Assembly (NCBI RefSeq): GCF_023159225.1 | Contig: NC_063188.1 | Location: 15,087,086 to 15,151,085 of the forward strand | Direction of reading: 5' to 3' | Length of the DNA stretch: 64,000 bases | From: Perognathus longimembris pacificus | Taxonomy: Eukaryota > Chordata > Mammalia > Rodentia > Heteromyidae | Shown here: piece after piece, positions 45,251-57,400 of the stretch | Layout: the number at the start of each line of letters is the position of its first letter | How positions within the stretch are numbered: position 1 is the first letter of the stretch | Program-made: the position numbers and the translations under genes | Notes under the pieces: model-generated | What the model saw: the letters and a program-made list of their open reading frames with translations, nothing else | Database searches by the model: none | What the model was told of the DNA's origin: nothing

Positions 45251-45455
45251 AAGAGCCAGGCTCGAGTGGCTCACGCCCGCTGTAATCCTAACTACTCAGG
45301 AGGCTGAGATCTCAGGATTGCGGTTCCAAGCCAGTCCAGGCAGGAAAGTCTGTGAGACTCATCTCCAATGAACCACCAGAAAACTGGAAGTGGCACTGTG
45401 GCTCCAGTGGTAGAGCACTAGCCCGGAGTTCAAGCCCCATGACCGACAGGGGGGG
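45251..45455 (+). mobile_element. B1-like + Geo composite SINE
   Basis: GAGTGGCTCACGCCCGCTG, AACTACTCAGGAGGCTGAG, TCCAAGCCAGTCCAGGCAGG, GGAAGTGGCACTGTGGCTCC, GGAGTTCAAGCCCC and a terminal G run. It is the best-preserved example of this composite in the window. About 20 bp of the Geo half (TTGAGC...CTCAGG) are deleted. Confidence 0.9.
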
Positions 45456-46353
45456 GGGGGGAAAGGATGAAAGAAATGGCAAGTAAGAGTGGGGATTTTA
45501 GGCCTCAATGGATGGAGTTTAAGACAGGACCTTTTGCATTCTTTCACGCATGGCATTATGAGCTCCACAATCTCTCCTTGCTGTGGAAATGCCACTGTGG
45601 CCCCACTGGGGTCTAAAGATCTGCTAAGACCAAGCACGAGGTTGTATTGTGAGCCTAAGGTCTTCTCTGGCTTGCAGCTATCACCCTGCAGTCTTGATTG
45701 GTGAGAGGAGGAACTTATGGACAGTGATTAGGAGCAAAGAACATTCTGGATCATTTCCAAGCTTCACAGTAGATGGTTCATGCAATGGAACTGTGTTCCC
45801 ATAAATAGTTGTGTCCTCTCCTGAGAGATTAGAGAACCATCTTGAGCATGCCATTTGAGAACCAGAGCAAAGAGATAGTGACATGGTGGTGGATTCTGCC
45901 TCTTCCTGAGACAGGACACATGACCCTCGACAAATTCCTGTCCATCATCTCTGAGCTCTTATGTTCTCATTAGGGAAGTGAGCCAACCAGGTGATCGCCG
46001 AAAGGCTTGCCAAGCTTCTCAGCAAAATATGGCTTTGCCACTTATATCGGTGGGCATCTCCTGCCCTTTATCAGGTGCTCAATTTCCATACATGAACTAT
46101 GGCTTCCATTTGTCTAGAGAACAACCCTAGTTCAGGACATTACAGTGTGCTACTCAGTGTTGACCCATAGAAGGATGCTGTGAGGAGAAGGAGGTTCCTG
46201 AGGCTCTATCACTCATTCCAGAAGACAGCCTCATTTGGTCTTAAAACACAACTGTCCAGCCTCCTTGATATACAAGAAACCTCTGAAGCTCATCACTTAG
46301 GATCCTGTTAGAGACTTCCAATACTATCATTGTCTTCAAAATACTTCCTTCCT

Positions 46354-46566
46354 GGGCTGGGAATATGGCCTAGTGGTAGAGTACTCACCTTGTATACATG
46401 AAGCCCTGGGTTCGATTCCGCAGCACCACATGTAGAGAAAAAGCCAGAAGTGGCGCTGTGGCTCAAGTGGCAGAGTGCTAGCCTTGAGCAAAAAGAAGCC
46501 AGGAACAGTGCTCAGGCCCTGAGTCCAAGCCCCAGGACTGCCCCTCCCCCCCCCCCCAAAAAAACT
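46354..46566 (+). mobile_element. IDL-Geo SINE, full length, 12-bp target duplication
   Basis: GGGCTGGGAATATGGCCTAGTGG, GGTTCGATTCCGCAG, AGTGGCGCTGTGGCTC, a C run and an A tail. TACTTCCTTCCT is at 46342-46353 and 46567-46578. Confidence 0.96.
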
Positions 46567-47939
46567 ACTTCCTTCCTCTTGAGCAAGAGCATCACGTGTC
46601 CAATGCCTCCCTCCCCGGCCTCCCTGTCTTGTACTCACCAACGTGACATCGTATTTGTAGGCAGAGGGGTTGGGTGGCAGATTAATGTATTATATTTTTT
46701 CTTTACTCCCAGCATTATCATTGTACAAACACAAAGCTGTGCCTGTTACTGTGTGTACTCTTCCTTCCCACACACATGCGGCCCAACCTTGGTATTCAAT
46801 CATTATGCATTTTGCAGCCTGAATACCTGAAGCAAAACTGTCCCTGGGGAGACGCTGCCAGCCCTTGAAATTCTGAATGGCTCCAATTCTTTACAGTTTC
46901 AATGGTTCGGGAGGGTCTGCTTCCCCCCACAAAAGCCAGAGTTTGCACTTCATTTCTCTCAGCACCTTCAAAACAATATTAGAGCTCATTAAAATCAACC
47001 CAGAGCTCATGAAGGGCAGCCTTCATTTAGGGGAAAACTTTTCCCCTGTGTTGTTCTGGAAAATAACACAATGCTGAGAGCAGGCATTTTTTTTTCTCCT
47101 GACTAGGTTTCCTTTAATGATTTCTGCAAAGCACGCTCGAGATGTTTGCCTGCCAGCCATCAAGTGAACAAGTGGGCCAGGCTATAGCCACCTTAAATAA
47201 TATTTATTGACTGCCTACCATGTGTAAAACTCCTGTTACTTGATTCCACATCTCTGTGGAGTCTCCAGAGAAATGATTCCATGTGTCCCTGTGTTTCTCA
47301 CAATTCAGAGACATTGAGGAAGCAGGGTCTCTGGTTTCACTTTTGTGGAATGGGAAGTTTCGACTAACATAGCCACCACGTGAGCCCCCAGTACTAGGCT
47401 CCACAGTTTTGAATGGCTCAGGTCCTATTACTTATATCTATGTAAGAGCCCACAAAATATGCAGAATCGGCCCTCTTAGTTGACACTCCAGCCTAGCCAA
47501 TGGCCTCTACTTCCAGTGTCTTGTCCCACCAGGCCAGTTATGCTGGAACACACTTGAAGCATTCTCTGTTCAGACAAACTCCATTTCAAGAGCTCAGTTC
47601 TAACATGGCGTGGGTAGCCACCATATTGGAGACCATAGCCCAAGAATACGTACCCTCTTGTTCCCATGCACGGCACCCTAGGGAAGGCATTAGCAGCTAT
47701 AGAATAGCTTTTTTTGTGATAAAACATCTAGCATTGTGCTTGGTTCTTGCTAAATCAGAATATTTAAGAGTATCTTCTATGTGGTGCAACTTCGGTGCAC
47801 CCACCTAATTAGTTAAATCCTTTCAGGACCTCTCAGATCCTCCTCCTCCTCTGTCTCCTCCTCCTGGAAGCAAGCTTTGCCGATGGTAACGTACCAGTGA
47901 TCTCTTTAACCCTTCACTCCATTCTGTACTTACTCTCTG

Positions 47940-48065
47940 CACAACACAGTTAGCACTTAATGCACTCAACTATATTCTACTTTTATCTCTTCCGCTCTCT
48001 GAATTGTGCTCTATCTAACTAAATTCTAAGCTCTTTGAAAGCAGGTACTCAATGCAAATAGTTTC
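47940..48065 (+). mobile_element. L2-like relic
   Basis: CTCTCTGAATTGTGCTCTATC, AAATTCTAAGCTCTTTGAAAGCAGG, TACTCAATG resembles the L2 3' region. Confidence 0.5.
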
Positions 48066-48544
48066 CTTAATATATCTGAAGTTCTAATTATGGCAACCTC
48101 AGAGAGAACCTGACTTGATCAGTGGGTTGATTAAATATTTATCCAAGCCCTTCACCTCCAAGACTTAAGACACTATCTTTGCCTTGCCCTGTCCATTCCT
48201 GATGTGGATGTCACAAAGTGCTGTTACTTCTTAGTTGAGACCTGGAATTTAGTGTCACAGTGGATGCACTGGCCAATAAAATGGCAGGCAGAAGCAATGA
48301 ATTTTCAGGTGCAGCCATTCTAGGATAAATTATCCAAAGAGCAAGACATTGACTAGAGTAGTCACAGTTGGGGACACTTAGAATTTTTCCTATGCAGTCC
48401 TCATTCCCTAAAATCTCTTATGTCAAGGTTGGAGGAAGAGTCAACCCCCCCCCCCCACCACCACTGCCAACTCTCAGGGGATGGCACCTACAAGCACCCA
48501 CTAGACTGAAAAGTGCCTTGTGGGGAAAGAGGAGTTCCTGGAAA

Positions 48545-48650
48545 GAGAGTCAAGAAAGCCTGAGTTTGCTCATCAGTGGCAAAATGGATCTGTATGTGAC
48601 TTGGGCAAATTTATTTCCTTCGTGGGTCTTGGTCAATCTCATCTGCATCC
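48545..48650 (+). mobile_element. MIR-like fragment
   Basis: GCCTGAGTTTGCTCATC, TATGTGACTTGGGCAAATTTA, CAATCTCATCTGCATCC. Confidence 0.5.
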
Positions 48651-49048
48651 AGAGAGGGTTTTTTTTTTTTTCTGAAAGTTCTTTCTACCTCCAAAACACC
48701 CTAAGCATTAATGAACCAAAACTCACAACATCATTTTAGACTGCAGTAACTTCAGGGGAGGCAATGTAAACTGCAAAACTTTTCCTGATGCCAACTATTT
48801 GAGTGGATTCTAGGTAAAAACCTGGTGACTACGGCTCATAAAGCTTGGAATTTCACATCTTGTTTGCAAAATACCTGAGGTTTATGTGCTTCAGTACTAG
48901 GCTTTAGGTAAGAGGAGAGTGATTTCTTTAAAAAGAAAAGAAAAAGGACTTCTCACCGTGACTGGCTGTGGGAAGAATTATACCTTAAACTTGATTTTAC
49001 ACACAAGTCTTACTTCTCCATGAGGACAAAAAACATCAATTATTTGTT

Positions 49049-49050
<2 letters not shown>

Positions 49051-49114
<64 letters not shown>

Positions 49115-49190
49115 CTGTGTGTGTGTGTGTGTATGAGAGACAGAGATACAGAGACTAAGAGATAGAGAAAGAAAGAGAGGGATGGCACAG
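49051..49190 (+). repeat. (CT)30-(GT)n-GA-rich compound repeat
   Basis: About 60 bp of (CT)n, then GTGTCTGTG and (GT)n to 49132, then GAGAGACAGAGATACAGAGAC and GATAGAGAAAGAAAGAGAGGG. CT-rich and GA-rich arms are complementary and could fold back. Confidence 0.96.
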
Positions 49191-49669
49191 AAAAATATAC
49201 CTTTGTGTTTAAGGAAATCCTGTTGAGTGCTCCTCCCAACACATAGAAAAGGTCACTTTTTAGTTCGTCTGGGGGTATCAATTCATTAAGTTTATATAAC
49301 TTTATATACATGGAATTATTCCCTTGGGTGATGTGTGAAGAACTGTAGGGAACCTATAAAGGCAAAACTGAATATAGTCAATGCATTGCTTAACGACTGG
49401 GAAATTCTTGAGAGATAAACATCAGGCCTTGTTGTATTGTTGTGTATACATCAAAGACTGTGTTTACACCAACTTCCATTGTAGAGTCTACTATACACCT
49501 AGCTTCTCCTATCATTGCCATCATAGATGTGATCCATCTTTGAGAAATATGTAGCACATGACTGACTTGCTTCTTTGGCACAAGTGAGACCTTTCGTCTT
49601 TAGACTTATTTGTGTTGCGAAGGAAACAAGGTAACCCCATGAAGAACCAGGGAAAGTTTCCATCATCCT

Positions 49670-49725
49670 GTAGATCAGTGGGTCTCCAAAGAGTGGCCCT
49701 GGCCCCCTATCTCTCTACTGGGAGC
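49670..49725. mobile_element. MER5-like relic
   Basis: TGTAGATCAGTGGGTCTCCAAAGAGTGG resembles the terminal inverted repeat region of MER5 (hAT-Charlie). A reverse-like counterpart GCCTCACTTTGAGAACC lies near 51105-51125. Weak evidence. Confidence 0.35.
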
Positions 49726-51219
49726 CTAGCTAAGTGGGGAGCACATAATAGTCACATGCAAGGGGAAAGGGTTGGTTCAGCATTTAGATGAATCTTGGTC
49801 TTTCTGGGAAGATAATCGAATGAAATTGTGGATGTGACCGCTGTCTGTGAATGTGATGGCTTACTCCTCTCACTAGATAAAGCACCACCATGAAGGACAA
49901 GACTGTTGTGTCAAATGTACCAAAAGCAGCACATTTGAATGAATGTCCATGTACTTCAAAGATGGCCTCTTACAAAGCCTTGCATATTCTTTCTGCTGGT
50001 CATGGCATTTATGGAACTCACTCTTTGGGGACTTCCAGTATATGAAGCACACAAGAAAGTCAATTAAAAGACTAACTGCAGAGCTGGAAGGGTCTGTTCC
50101 CGTAGGAGCCATGTGTGCTTTTGATTCAATTTGCCATACTTTTATTTAGTCTGTACTCCCATATTACTGCTTATGATCTAATAGCTATCCTTTTTCTTTC
50201 ATGTCATTTACATGCAAAGCACTCCTCCCACTTTCTTTGGACATGATTAGCTGAGGACAGAGCTCCTATCTTTGCTATTAATAACTCCGTGACATGCATG
50301 CGCCCCAACTGCTCTGTCTGCAGAGTTTACTGAGGAAGATCAAGCACACTTCTTGTTTTATCATTACTCCACATGTGAGATATGCATATGAACTTTTAAG
50401 AATTCGGAATTAAGCTGCGGGTGAAATAAAATATTCACTCCTTATTGATTTGGGTTCGGAATTTGTTTTTTTTATTAAGTGAACGTTTTATCAATTCCTG
50501 TTATGACCTTAACTGCTACAAATTTGCTGGCCTTCTTCCCTTCAAAGAAATGGTGTTGGGATTTTTCCCTCTCACAGTACTGAAGGCAAAACCTTATCAT
50601 AGCCTTTCATGACCTGGTAGCCCATGAAAGGAAAATAATATTTATAGTATGATCTTCAGAAGTTTCCCCAGGTTAAGTTTTCTGGGCTTTCTGACAGAAA
50701 TGGGCATCCTGGAGGTATTCCAAGCAATGGCAAAAGGAACTTGAACTTGCTCTGGAAGGCTCACATAGTCTGCCATGGGTATCTCCTAGGATTTTAGACT
50801 TTGGATCACTGCCGTCAACTCTAAAAGATAATGGCTCTCCAACTCCAGTGTGTGAATGTACAGAAGGATGCAAACTACTTGTAGTTCTTGTTAACCTCAC
50901 ATGTCAGCAGCAACCCTTTCTTCCAATCACAGCAACTGAAATGTCTTTAGGGATTGTTAAATATCCCTGAGTTGGCTGGGTAGGGGAATGCACAATCGCT
51001 CAAAGTACTGATGCACTTGGGTAGCAGGAGCTCCCTGCAAAGGAATCGCTGGCTCCCAGAAGGCTGTGGGTGACATAGGCAGAATGTCATTGCCACTGGC
51101 TCTACGGCCTCACTTTGAGAACCAATCTCTTAGTTTGTTGTGACAGTCCAGTGTCCTGAGTTTTTGTCCCAGTAGTGGATTGGAAAGGATACAGTGTCCA
51201 GAATGAACACTGAATTCAA

Positions 51220-51350
51220 GTGTGAACACCTTGAATTGAATTTGAGTCTTAATCTTGAGTCATCCATTTCTATAGCTCTGATTCTCCACTTTCCTAATGC
51301 AAATAAATATATGATTCACAGGATTGTTGGGAATTAACATATGAATGTCT
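51220..51350 (+). mobile_element. MIR-like fragment
   Basis: TGAGTCATCCATTTCTATAGC, TCCACTTTCCTAATGC, CAGGATTGTTGGGAATTAAC follow the MIR 3' half. Confidence 0.55.
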
Positions 51351-51474
51351 TCACCTTCTACCTGGTGTAAGGAGGTCCCCTCTTTCAAGAACCAAATGTG
51401 TTCCCTTTGAGAAGTAGCCTGGTTGATGGGCCTTCCATGAGCTTGGCCTGCTACAGATATATACCTTTAGGGTG

Positions 51475-51640
51475 AACAAATGCAGCCGTGGTCCTCACTA
51501 GACACTATGTTGAAAGTGAACTACACAACTTGTGGGTGGGGACAGAAGGGAAAATGGCAAAAGAGGGAAGGGTGACATTGTCCCAAAAGACATGTGCTAC
51601 GTAACTGTAACCCCTCTGTACATCACATGTAAATAACAGC
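51475..51640 (+). mobile_element. L1-type 3' UTR end, forward
   Basis: CTATGTTGAAAGTGAACTAC, ACAACTTGTGGGTGGGGAC, AACTGTAACCCCTCTGTACATCAC is the forward form of the sequence reversed at 11812 and 13133. Confidence 0.6.
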
Positions 51641-53008
51641 CCCCAAATGGCCTTGTATTTACATTGACTTTCAAGTGTTATTGGTAACTTAGGAGTTGGA
51701 AGTCCCTGCTTCTCTTGACAGGCCTCAGTTTCTCTACCTCTGAAGTGCAGGGTTTGCTGTCTTAAGGTTTATGTCTTGCTCTTTCAAGACTAAGCTTCTG
51801 TGTCTTAAAACTTAGGTACTCATTTTAGCATCATTTAAGAAAATAAGGATAAAAGTTGTTTGTATCCATTTCCTTGTTTTTTATATCAAACTTTCCTCTT
51901 TTTAAACTGCCCTACTGTGCAAATGTGAGGTACAGCTAAATACAGTGTGAGATCTTAAAATGCTCCATCACTGGTGTGAGAGTGTATCTGTTATTTAATA
52001 GTGACATCTAGTGGCGTTTCCTTACTAAATAAGATGGGCATTTCCCTAGTATCCTAAACTCTATTGTTTCTGCTGTATTTGGTCAGCAATCTTTTATTAA
52101 TAACTTACATGATGTCAAATATCCTGCTAGGTTGACAGGCATAGATTGGCAAACAATATATGATGCACACCCTCCCTGAGCTTGTAATTCAGTGGATAAG
52201 GCAATAAAATCACTAGAGCATCACCACAGAACGTGAGAAATGTGAGAACACCAGGGGAAGAAGCCAGGGATGAAGGAGCTTATTTTGCCCAGGAAGGTAT
52301 AAGAAGATTTTGTATAGAGGAAACACTCTTTGAATGGAGTTTGCAAGTCTCAGGTAACTTATTTCCCTGGTAACGTCTGAAGGACAAAGAAATGCCATTG
52401 GAAAGAGTTGCTGCCTGGGACAAATTTGGATAATCCAGGGTGGTTTTGTATTCTCAAGTTCTCTACTTGGTACTGCTGACATTTGGGACCTGATTGTTTC
52501 TTTGTTGTGTGCGTGTGGAGTGGGGGGGGGGAGGTTTCTAGGCTTGCAAAATGCACTAAATGCTAGAAGCAACCTGTTCTCCATTATAACAAGCAAAATG
52601 CTTTCAGGTATTACAAAGCCCCATTAGAGACACACTTGGGTGGTATGAGCTCACTGGTAATTAGGCTGGACCAAAGGAAAAGTAGTTGTTGGGTTTCACA
52701 ATGCTGTGTCTGACATGGGGAAGAGCTGGGAGTTATTGAGAAGGCTTAACTAGTAAATGACAGGTCAAATGACTGGGACTCATAGTGCAAAACAGGCAGC
52801 ATTCAATTTTCCTGAGAACTGAGCTTGCCTCATTTGTTTAAAATGAAATCAGTCCATTCCAGAGGTGATCTAAAATTAAATCGGTCCATTCAGGTTCATG
52901 TCAACCTGAAGGGCAATTTCTAATTCACTATCACATACTTGCTGTCACTCATACCTTGTTCTGGATTTTTTTTTAATTTTTCTGTTTATTTATTTGTTTT
53001 GAATGGTC

Positions 53009-53432
53009 ATGGGGCTTGAACTCAGGGTTGGGGTGCTGTCCCTAAGCTTTTGTGCTTAAGGTTAGCCACAATACCACTTTCAGTTTGTTTGTTTGTTTGT
53101 TGTTTGGCCAGTCCTGGGGCTTGGATTCAGGGCCTGAGCACTGTCCCTGGCTTCTTTTTGTTCAAGGCTAGCACTCTGCCACTTGAGCCACAGTACCACT
53201 TCTGGCTTTTTCTATATATGTGGTGCTGGGGAATTGAACCCAGGGCTTCATATATACGAGGCGAGCATTTTACCAGTAGGCCTTATTCCCAGCCCCCACT
53301 TTCAGTTTTCTGGTGGTCAACTGGAGATAAAAATCTTATGGAGTTTCCTACCTGGGGTGGCTTTGAACTGTGATCCTCAGATCTGAGCCTTCTGAGTGGC
53401 TATGGTTACAGGTGTGAGCCTGTGGTGCCTGG
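53009..53432 (-). mobile_element. B1-like + Geo composite SINE, reverse, split by a younger SINE
   Basis: TCATGGGGCTTGAACTCAGGG to CCACTTTCAGTTT (53086) is the Geo half. TTTTCTGGTGGTCAACTGGAG through TGGTTACAGGTGTGAGCC (to about 53420) is the B1-like half. The IDL-Geo element at 53087-53295 separates them. Confidence 0.92.
53087..53295 (-). mobile_element. IDL-Geo SINE, full length, reverse, nested
   Basis: A (GTTT)n tail, GGCCAGTCCTGGGGCTTGGA ... GCCACTTGAGCCACAGTACC ... GGCCTTATTCCCAGCC. CCACTTTCAGTTT of the host SINE is duplicated at 53074-53086 and 53296-53308. Confidence 0.96.
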
Positions 53433-54317
53433 TTCCTTGTTCTGTTTTGATCAAGGCCTACATAAGGACATTGCCAACAAGAACAAGAAAGTGTGATAAC
53501 GATGTTGAGGGATATGATGAGAATCCACATGCATTTTGACTCCTCAATGTCTACAAACTCCTAGAAATTAAGTTACCACAAGTAGCCTGCATCAGACATT
53601 ATAGACTGGGTTTCAAAATGGCATGATATAGTTTCCTGTAGGCCCGTGGTGTGGTCTGGCTGACAGAAGGATCCACGTGATCTGATCCACATGCAGGGAA
53701 GTGATGTGAAGATGGGAAGATGAGCAGGTGCCTGTTCCGTCACTTGTCAGAACATGCCTGTTGGACCATGTTCCAATAAGTGGGACATAGTCACAGATGA
53801 TCAACAGGACAGCGCATGGCATGGCAGCAGGGTAGAGAACAGTTGGGAACCATATTTAGCATGAAGAAGAGAAGTGTTGGTGGTTATACATGCTGCCTTC
53901 AGATGTTTGAAGCCACACAAGTAGAGTTATACATAGATCTCAAAATAGCCCCTTGTGGTTTAGAAATGGCCCTTTTTGCTGACCACTGGCATCTTTATCT
54001 GAAGGCCAGATTACCCTCTAAGTGTCCCCCCAGCTCTATTTGAATGTTCCACAGACCCCTCTAGCCTCCTTCCAGAGACTTAGGAAGCTTCTTTAATTTC
54101 TGTTCCCTTTCCCGTCCATTCATCTTCCCACCATGTCTTGTTTATTCTACATGCTAAGTATTTCCCTAGCCTGCCCTGCCTCCTCTGTTTGCCTTGTCTT
54201 TCACAGTAGCCTTGAAATGAATGTCTATAATTCCACATCCACTCATATAGCACATATTTTGGAAGCACAGAGTGATAATCTGATGCATGTGTACTAGTTC
54301 ATTTGAGATGTTTCTAC

Positions 54318-54590
54318 AGTTTGAAATCAAAGGTTTTTGCTTGCTAGGCCAGTGCTCTACCACTTGAACCACTTCTCCACTTCCTATTTTTGCCGTGGTT
54401 ATTTTTGAGATAAGAATCTTGTTTTATGCCTAGGCCAACCTGGACCATGAACTTCCTGTTTATACTTCTTGTGGTTGAAATGACAGGTTTATCCATCACA
54501 CCCAATCTTTTTGCTTGGGCTAGCCTGGAACCATGATCCTGCCTTCTAAGACGCTATGATTATAAGCATGAGCCATGGGTGCCTGGCTAT
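54318..54590 (-). mobile_element. Degenerate B1-like composite SINE, reverse
   Basis: TAGGCCAGTGCTCTACCACTTG, TGAGATAAGAATCTTGTTTTATG, TTGGGCTAGCCTGGAACCATG, TATAAGCATGAGCCATGGGTG. Old; may combine two monomers. Confidence 0.65.
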
Positions 54591-54740
54591 AAGCCCCTTA
54601 ATGTGCGTGTGAGGCCTTCCATGATTAGCCCTGATCATTTTTGTCTCTTTGATCTTTACCCCTCTCCTCCTCTCCCTCTTCATCTTCTATACAACAGGCC
54701 ACTTTGTGCCTCTAGGCCTTTTCCCATGGTGCTCCTTCTT

Positions 54741-54956
54741 TTTTTTTTTTTTTTTTTTTTTTTGGCCAGTCCTGGGCCTTGAACTCAGGGCCTGGGCACT
54801 GTCCCTGGCTTCTTTTTGCTCAAGGCTAGCACTCTACCACTTGAGCCACAGCGCCGCTTCTGGCCGTTTTCTGTATATGTGGTGCTGGGGAATCGAACCT
54901 AGGGCCTCGTGTATCCGAGGCAGGCACTCTTGCCACTAGGCTATATCCCCAGCCCC
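54741..54956 (-). mobile_element. IDL-Geo SINE, full length, reverse, 13-bp target duplication
   Basis: A T run of about 23, GGCCAGTCCTGGGCCTTGAAC ... ACCACTTGAGCCACAGCGCC ... TATATCCCCAGCCCC. GGTGCTCCTTCTT is at 54728-54740 and 54957-54969. Near consensus, so recent. Confidence 0.97.
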
Positions 54957-55661
54957 GGTGCTCCTTCTTATATTCCTTTCATCTCTCTTGCCTTGTCTCA
55001 TACTTGCTTTTGGGCTGGGAGGAACAAACCTATAGAACACATTCCTCTCACATTAGCTACAGGTCCTTGCAAGCAGTTGTCCTTGCATCCTACATTTTCC
55101 CAGTCTTTATTGGGACATTGTATTGAAATCGTTGATCCGGTTTTTATGTCTTAGCCTAGACCATGTCCCCAGTACCTGCTCACCAGGCACACCTGGGGTT
55201 CCTCGAGGTAAGAAGTCATGAGACTGAACTGAGCTGGCCTCATCCCTGGACCAGTGCTGTCCAGGTTTCTGAGTCTCTTTGCCTTCCCAGCCATGTTCCT
55301 CATTACACTGGCTTTTTCATATCCTCAATGGCACTGAGTAAGAAGACTTCTTTTGCCACTATTTCCTTCCAAGGTCTTCCCTCAGGATACTGAGCACCGT
55401 CCCAGAGCTATCCTACATAAATCTCCAGCATATTATCTGTCTTGTTTTCCCATCACCAACATACCCATGGACCTCTGGAGGCTGCTGGACACTGATGAGC
55501 ATCTCTGTAGCACATCGTCCATTTTATCCAGGGCTTCATCTTTTCAGCAGTATTGAGTGTTGCCAGGTGAGGAAGTTGCTATCGATCTTGGCCTCTTAGA
55601 ATATTTTCTCTGGAAGAAATGGGTTGTTAACACTCATGGGAACTGCAGGTTTCAATTTTGG

Positions 55662-55888
55662 TTTTGTCCATTGTGGAGCTTGAACTCAGGGCCTAGGTGC
55701 TGTCCTTGAGCTTTTGTGCTCAAGGCTAGTGCTCTACCATGTTGAGTCACAGCGCCACTTCGCGTTTTCTGGTGGTCAATTGGATACAAGAGTCTCATGG
55801 CCTTTATCCGCCTGTGCTGGCTTTGAACCATGATCTTCAGTGTCCTGAGTAGTTAGGATTACAGATATGAGACACTGGCACCCAGCTA
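55662..55888 (-). mobile_element. B1-like + Geo composite SINE, reverse
   Basis: GAGCTTGAACTCAGGGCCTAGG, GTCACAGCGCCACTTCGCG, GCTGGCTTTGAACCATGATC, TAGTTAGGATTACAGATATG. Confidence 0.88.
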
Positions 55889-56484
55889 GAATCTCCAGTC
55901 ATTGTCCCCTGAGTCATCATAGTTGTAATCACTAGGCTTCTCTGGGTGGTGGGTCTCTGTCTGTCTGCCGCAGTGATGATTTTACAATGGGTCTGTTAGG
56001 GTGTCTTTGTCTCCTGTGATGCTAAGCAACCTTCAGGTGGAAGCTGTTCTGGATCCCCACATCTGTAATGAAAGACTCGCTGAATGGCTCAGCCTCCCTG
56101 CATTGCCTCTTCACTCTCTCTCCATGTGGGCGTGGTGCTGATAAATCATGGATTCCCACACTAGCCTTTGGGATTGGGCTCTGTTGGGTGAGAAAGGCAA
56201 AGGCAACGTTTTAGGCCAGAGTTCCTCAGCCTTGCACTGTGGTGCACTCTAAGACTTACCAGAAGATGTCACTGTAAGCTTACACCAGCACAAGACATTC
56301 GGGCAAGAGAACTTCACCTAAGCATGAAGGTGACTTCATTATGGGAGTTGAAAGCACCCAACAGTCCCCATTACAATGCATGCTTGGGAAGACTGGTTAA
56401 AAGGTTAATCCAAATGTGACACTGTACTAAATTAAAAAAAAAACACAACAAAAAACCTCTTTTCAAATTATCCGACTAATTGCT

Positions 56485-56556
56485 TCTAAACTATTGCCTT
56501 GGGCCTAGCATATAGCTTCAGTAAAAATGTAGTGAATGAATGAATGAATGAATGCC
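56485..56556 (+). mobile_element. L2 3' end with (TGAA)n
   Basis: GGGCCTAGCATATAGCTTCAG, AAAAATGTAGTGAATGAATG and further TGAA units match the L2 3' terminus. Confidence 0.65.
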
Positions 56557-57296
56557 AAAACCAAGTGAGAGCCTGAGGGGTATGTTGGCACATGCTACCA
56601 GGCAGCAGAAGTGGCTACTTTTTGGCAATGGTCTTCGCAAAATGGAAAGTGTAGTGGCATCAACAAGGTCAGGTAAGAGCCCAGCCAAGGTGTCCTTGCC
56701 TCCATCTTATTTTCACTCCCAGATGCTCCTGTGTGCTCAATGCTTGTTTATTCCAAAAAACAAAACAAAAACCAAACATATGAAGTGATTCCAGTTTTAA
56801 AAAGGAAAGAACAACTTCCTGTGATCTTTATCCATTGTTTCTAATGGAAATTCCTTCTCCTTAAAAGTACAATGACTGGGTTCTTTCTTTGCTCCTATGC
56901 TTTGATGTTTCTAGGGTGTGGATCATGTGTATGTAGCTATTACATGGGAGTCTAAATGTGTCCATTTAAGCATTTGCCCGTCTGCTGTTTGAACAAAGAA
57001 TACCTCTTTACAACTCAAAAGCACAATCACCATACATCAAGGCCTATGCAGTTGGGGAAAAAGATATTTTGGAGCAGGTCTAGTTAACCTCCTTATCCTT
57101 GGAATATCATCATGGGAGCAAAGGTTAACACCAACTTATATGACTTTGGCAGCTACCATGTCTATTTCAGTCTGGGACTAACCACAGTGTTTATTTCTGG
57201 AGGCTCTGAGCTCTTTTGCATATTTCTCCATTCCATTTCCATAATGCCTGACAACACCAGAACCAAAAGTATCCTAGAAAATGTTTCAATGTAATT

Positions 57297-57400
57297 TGCT
57301 TTTTTGTTTGTTTTGGGGGTACTGGGTTAAGACTAGAGGCCTCAGGGTTAGACAGGTGCTGTACATGTTAAGTCATGCAGCACGCCTTGATTTTTTTTAA
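57297..57400 (-). mobile_element. Degenerate ID-like SINE, reverse
   Basis: GGGGGTACTGGGTTAAGACTAG, AGACAGGTGCTGTACATG, AAGTCATGCAGC is a decayed reverse tRNA-derived monomer, about 530 bp before the terminal exon. Confidence 0.55.
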
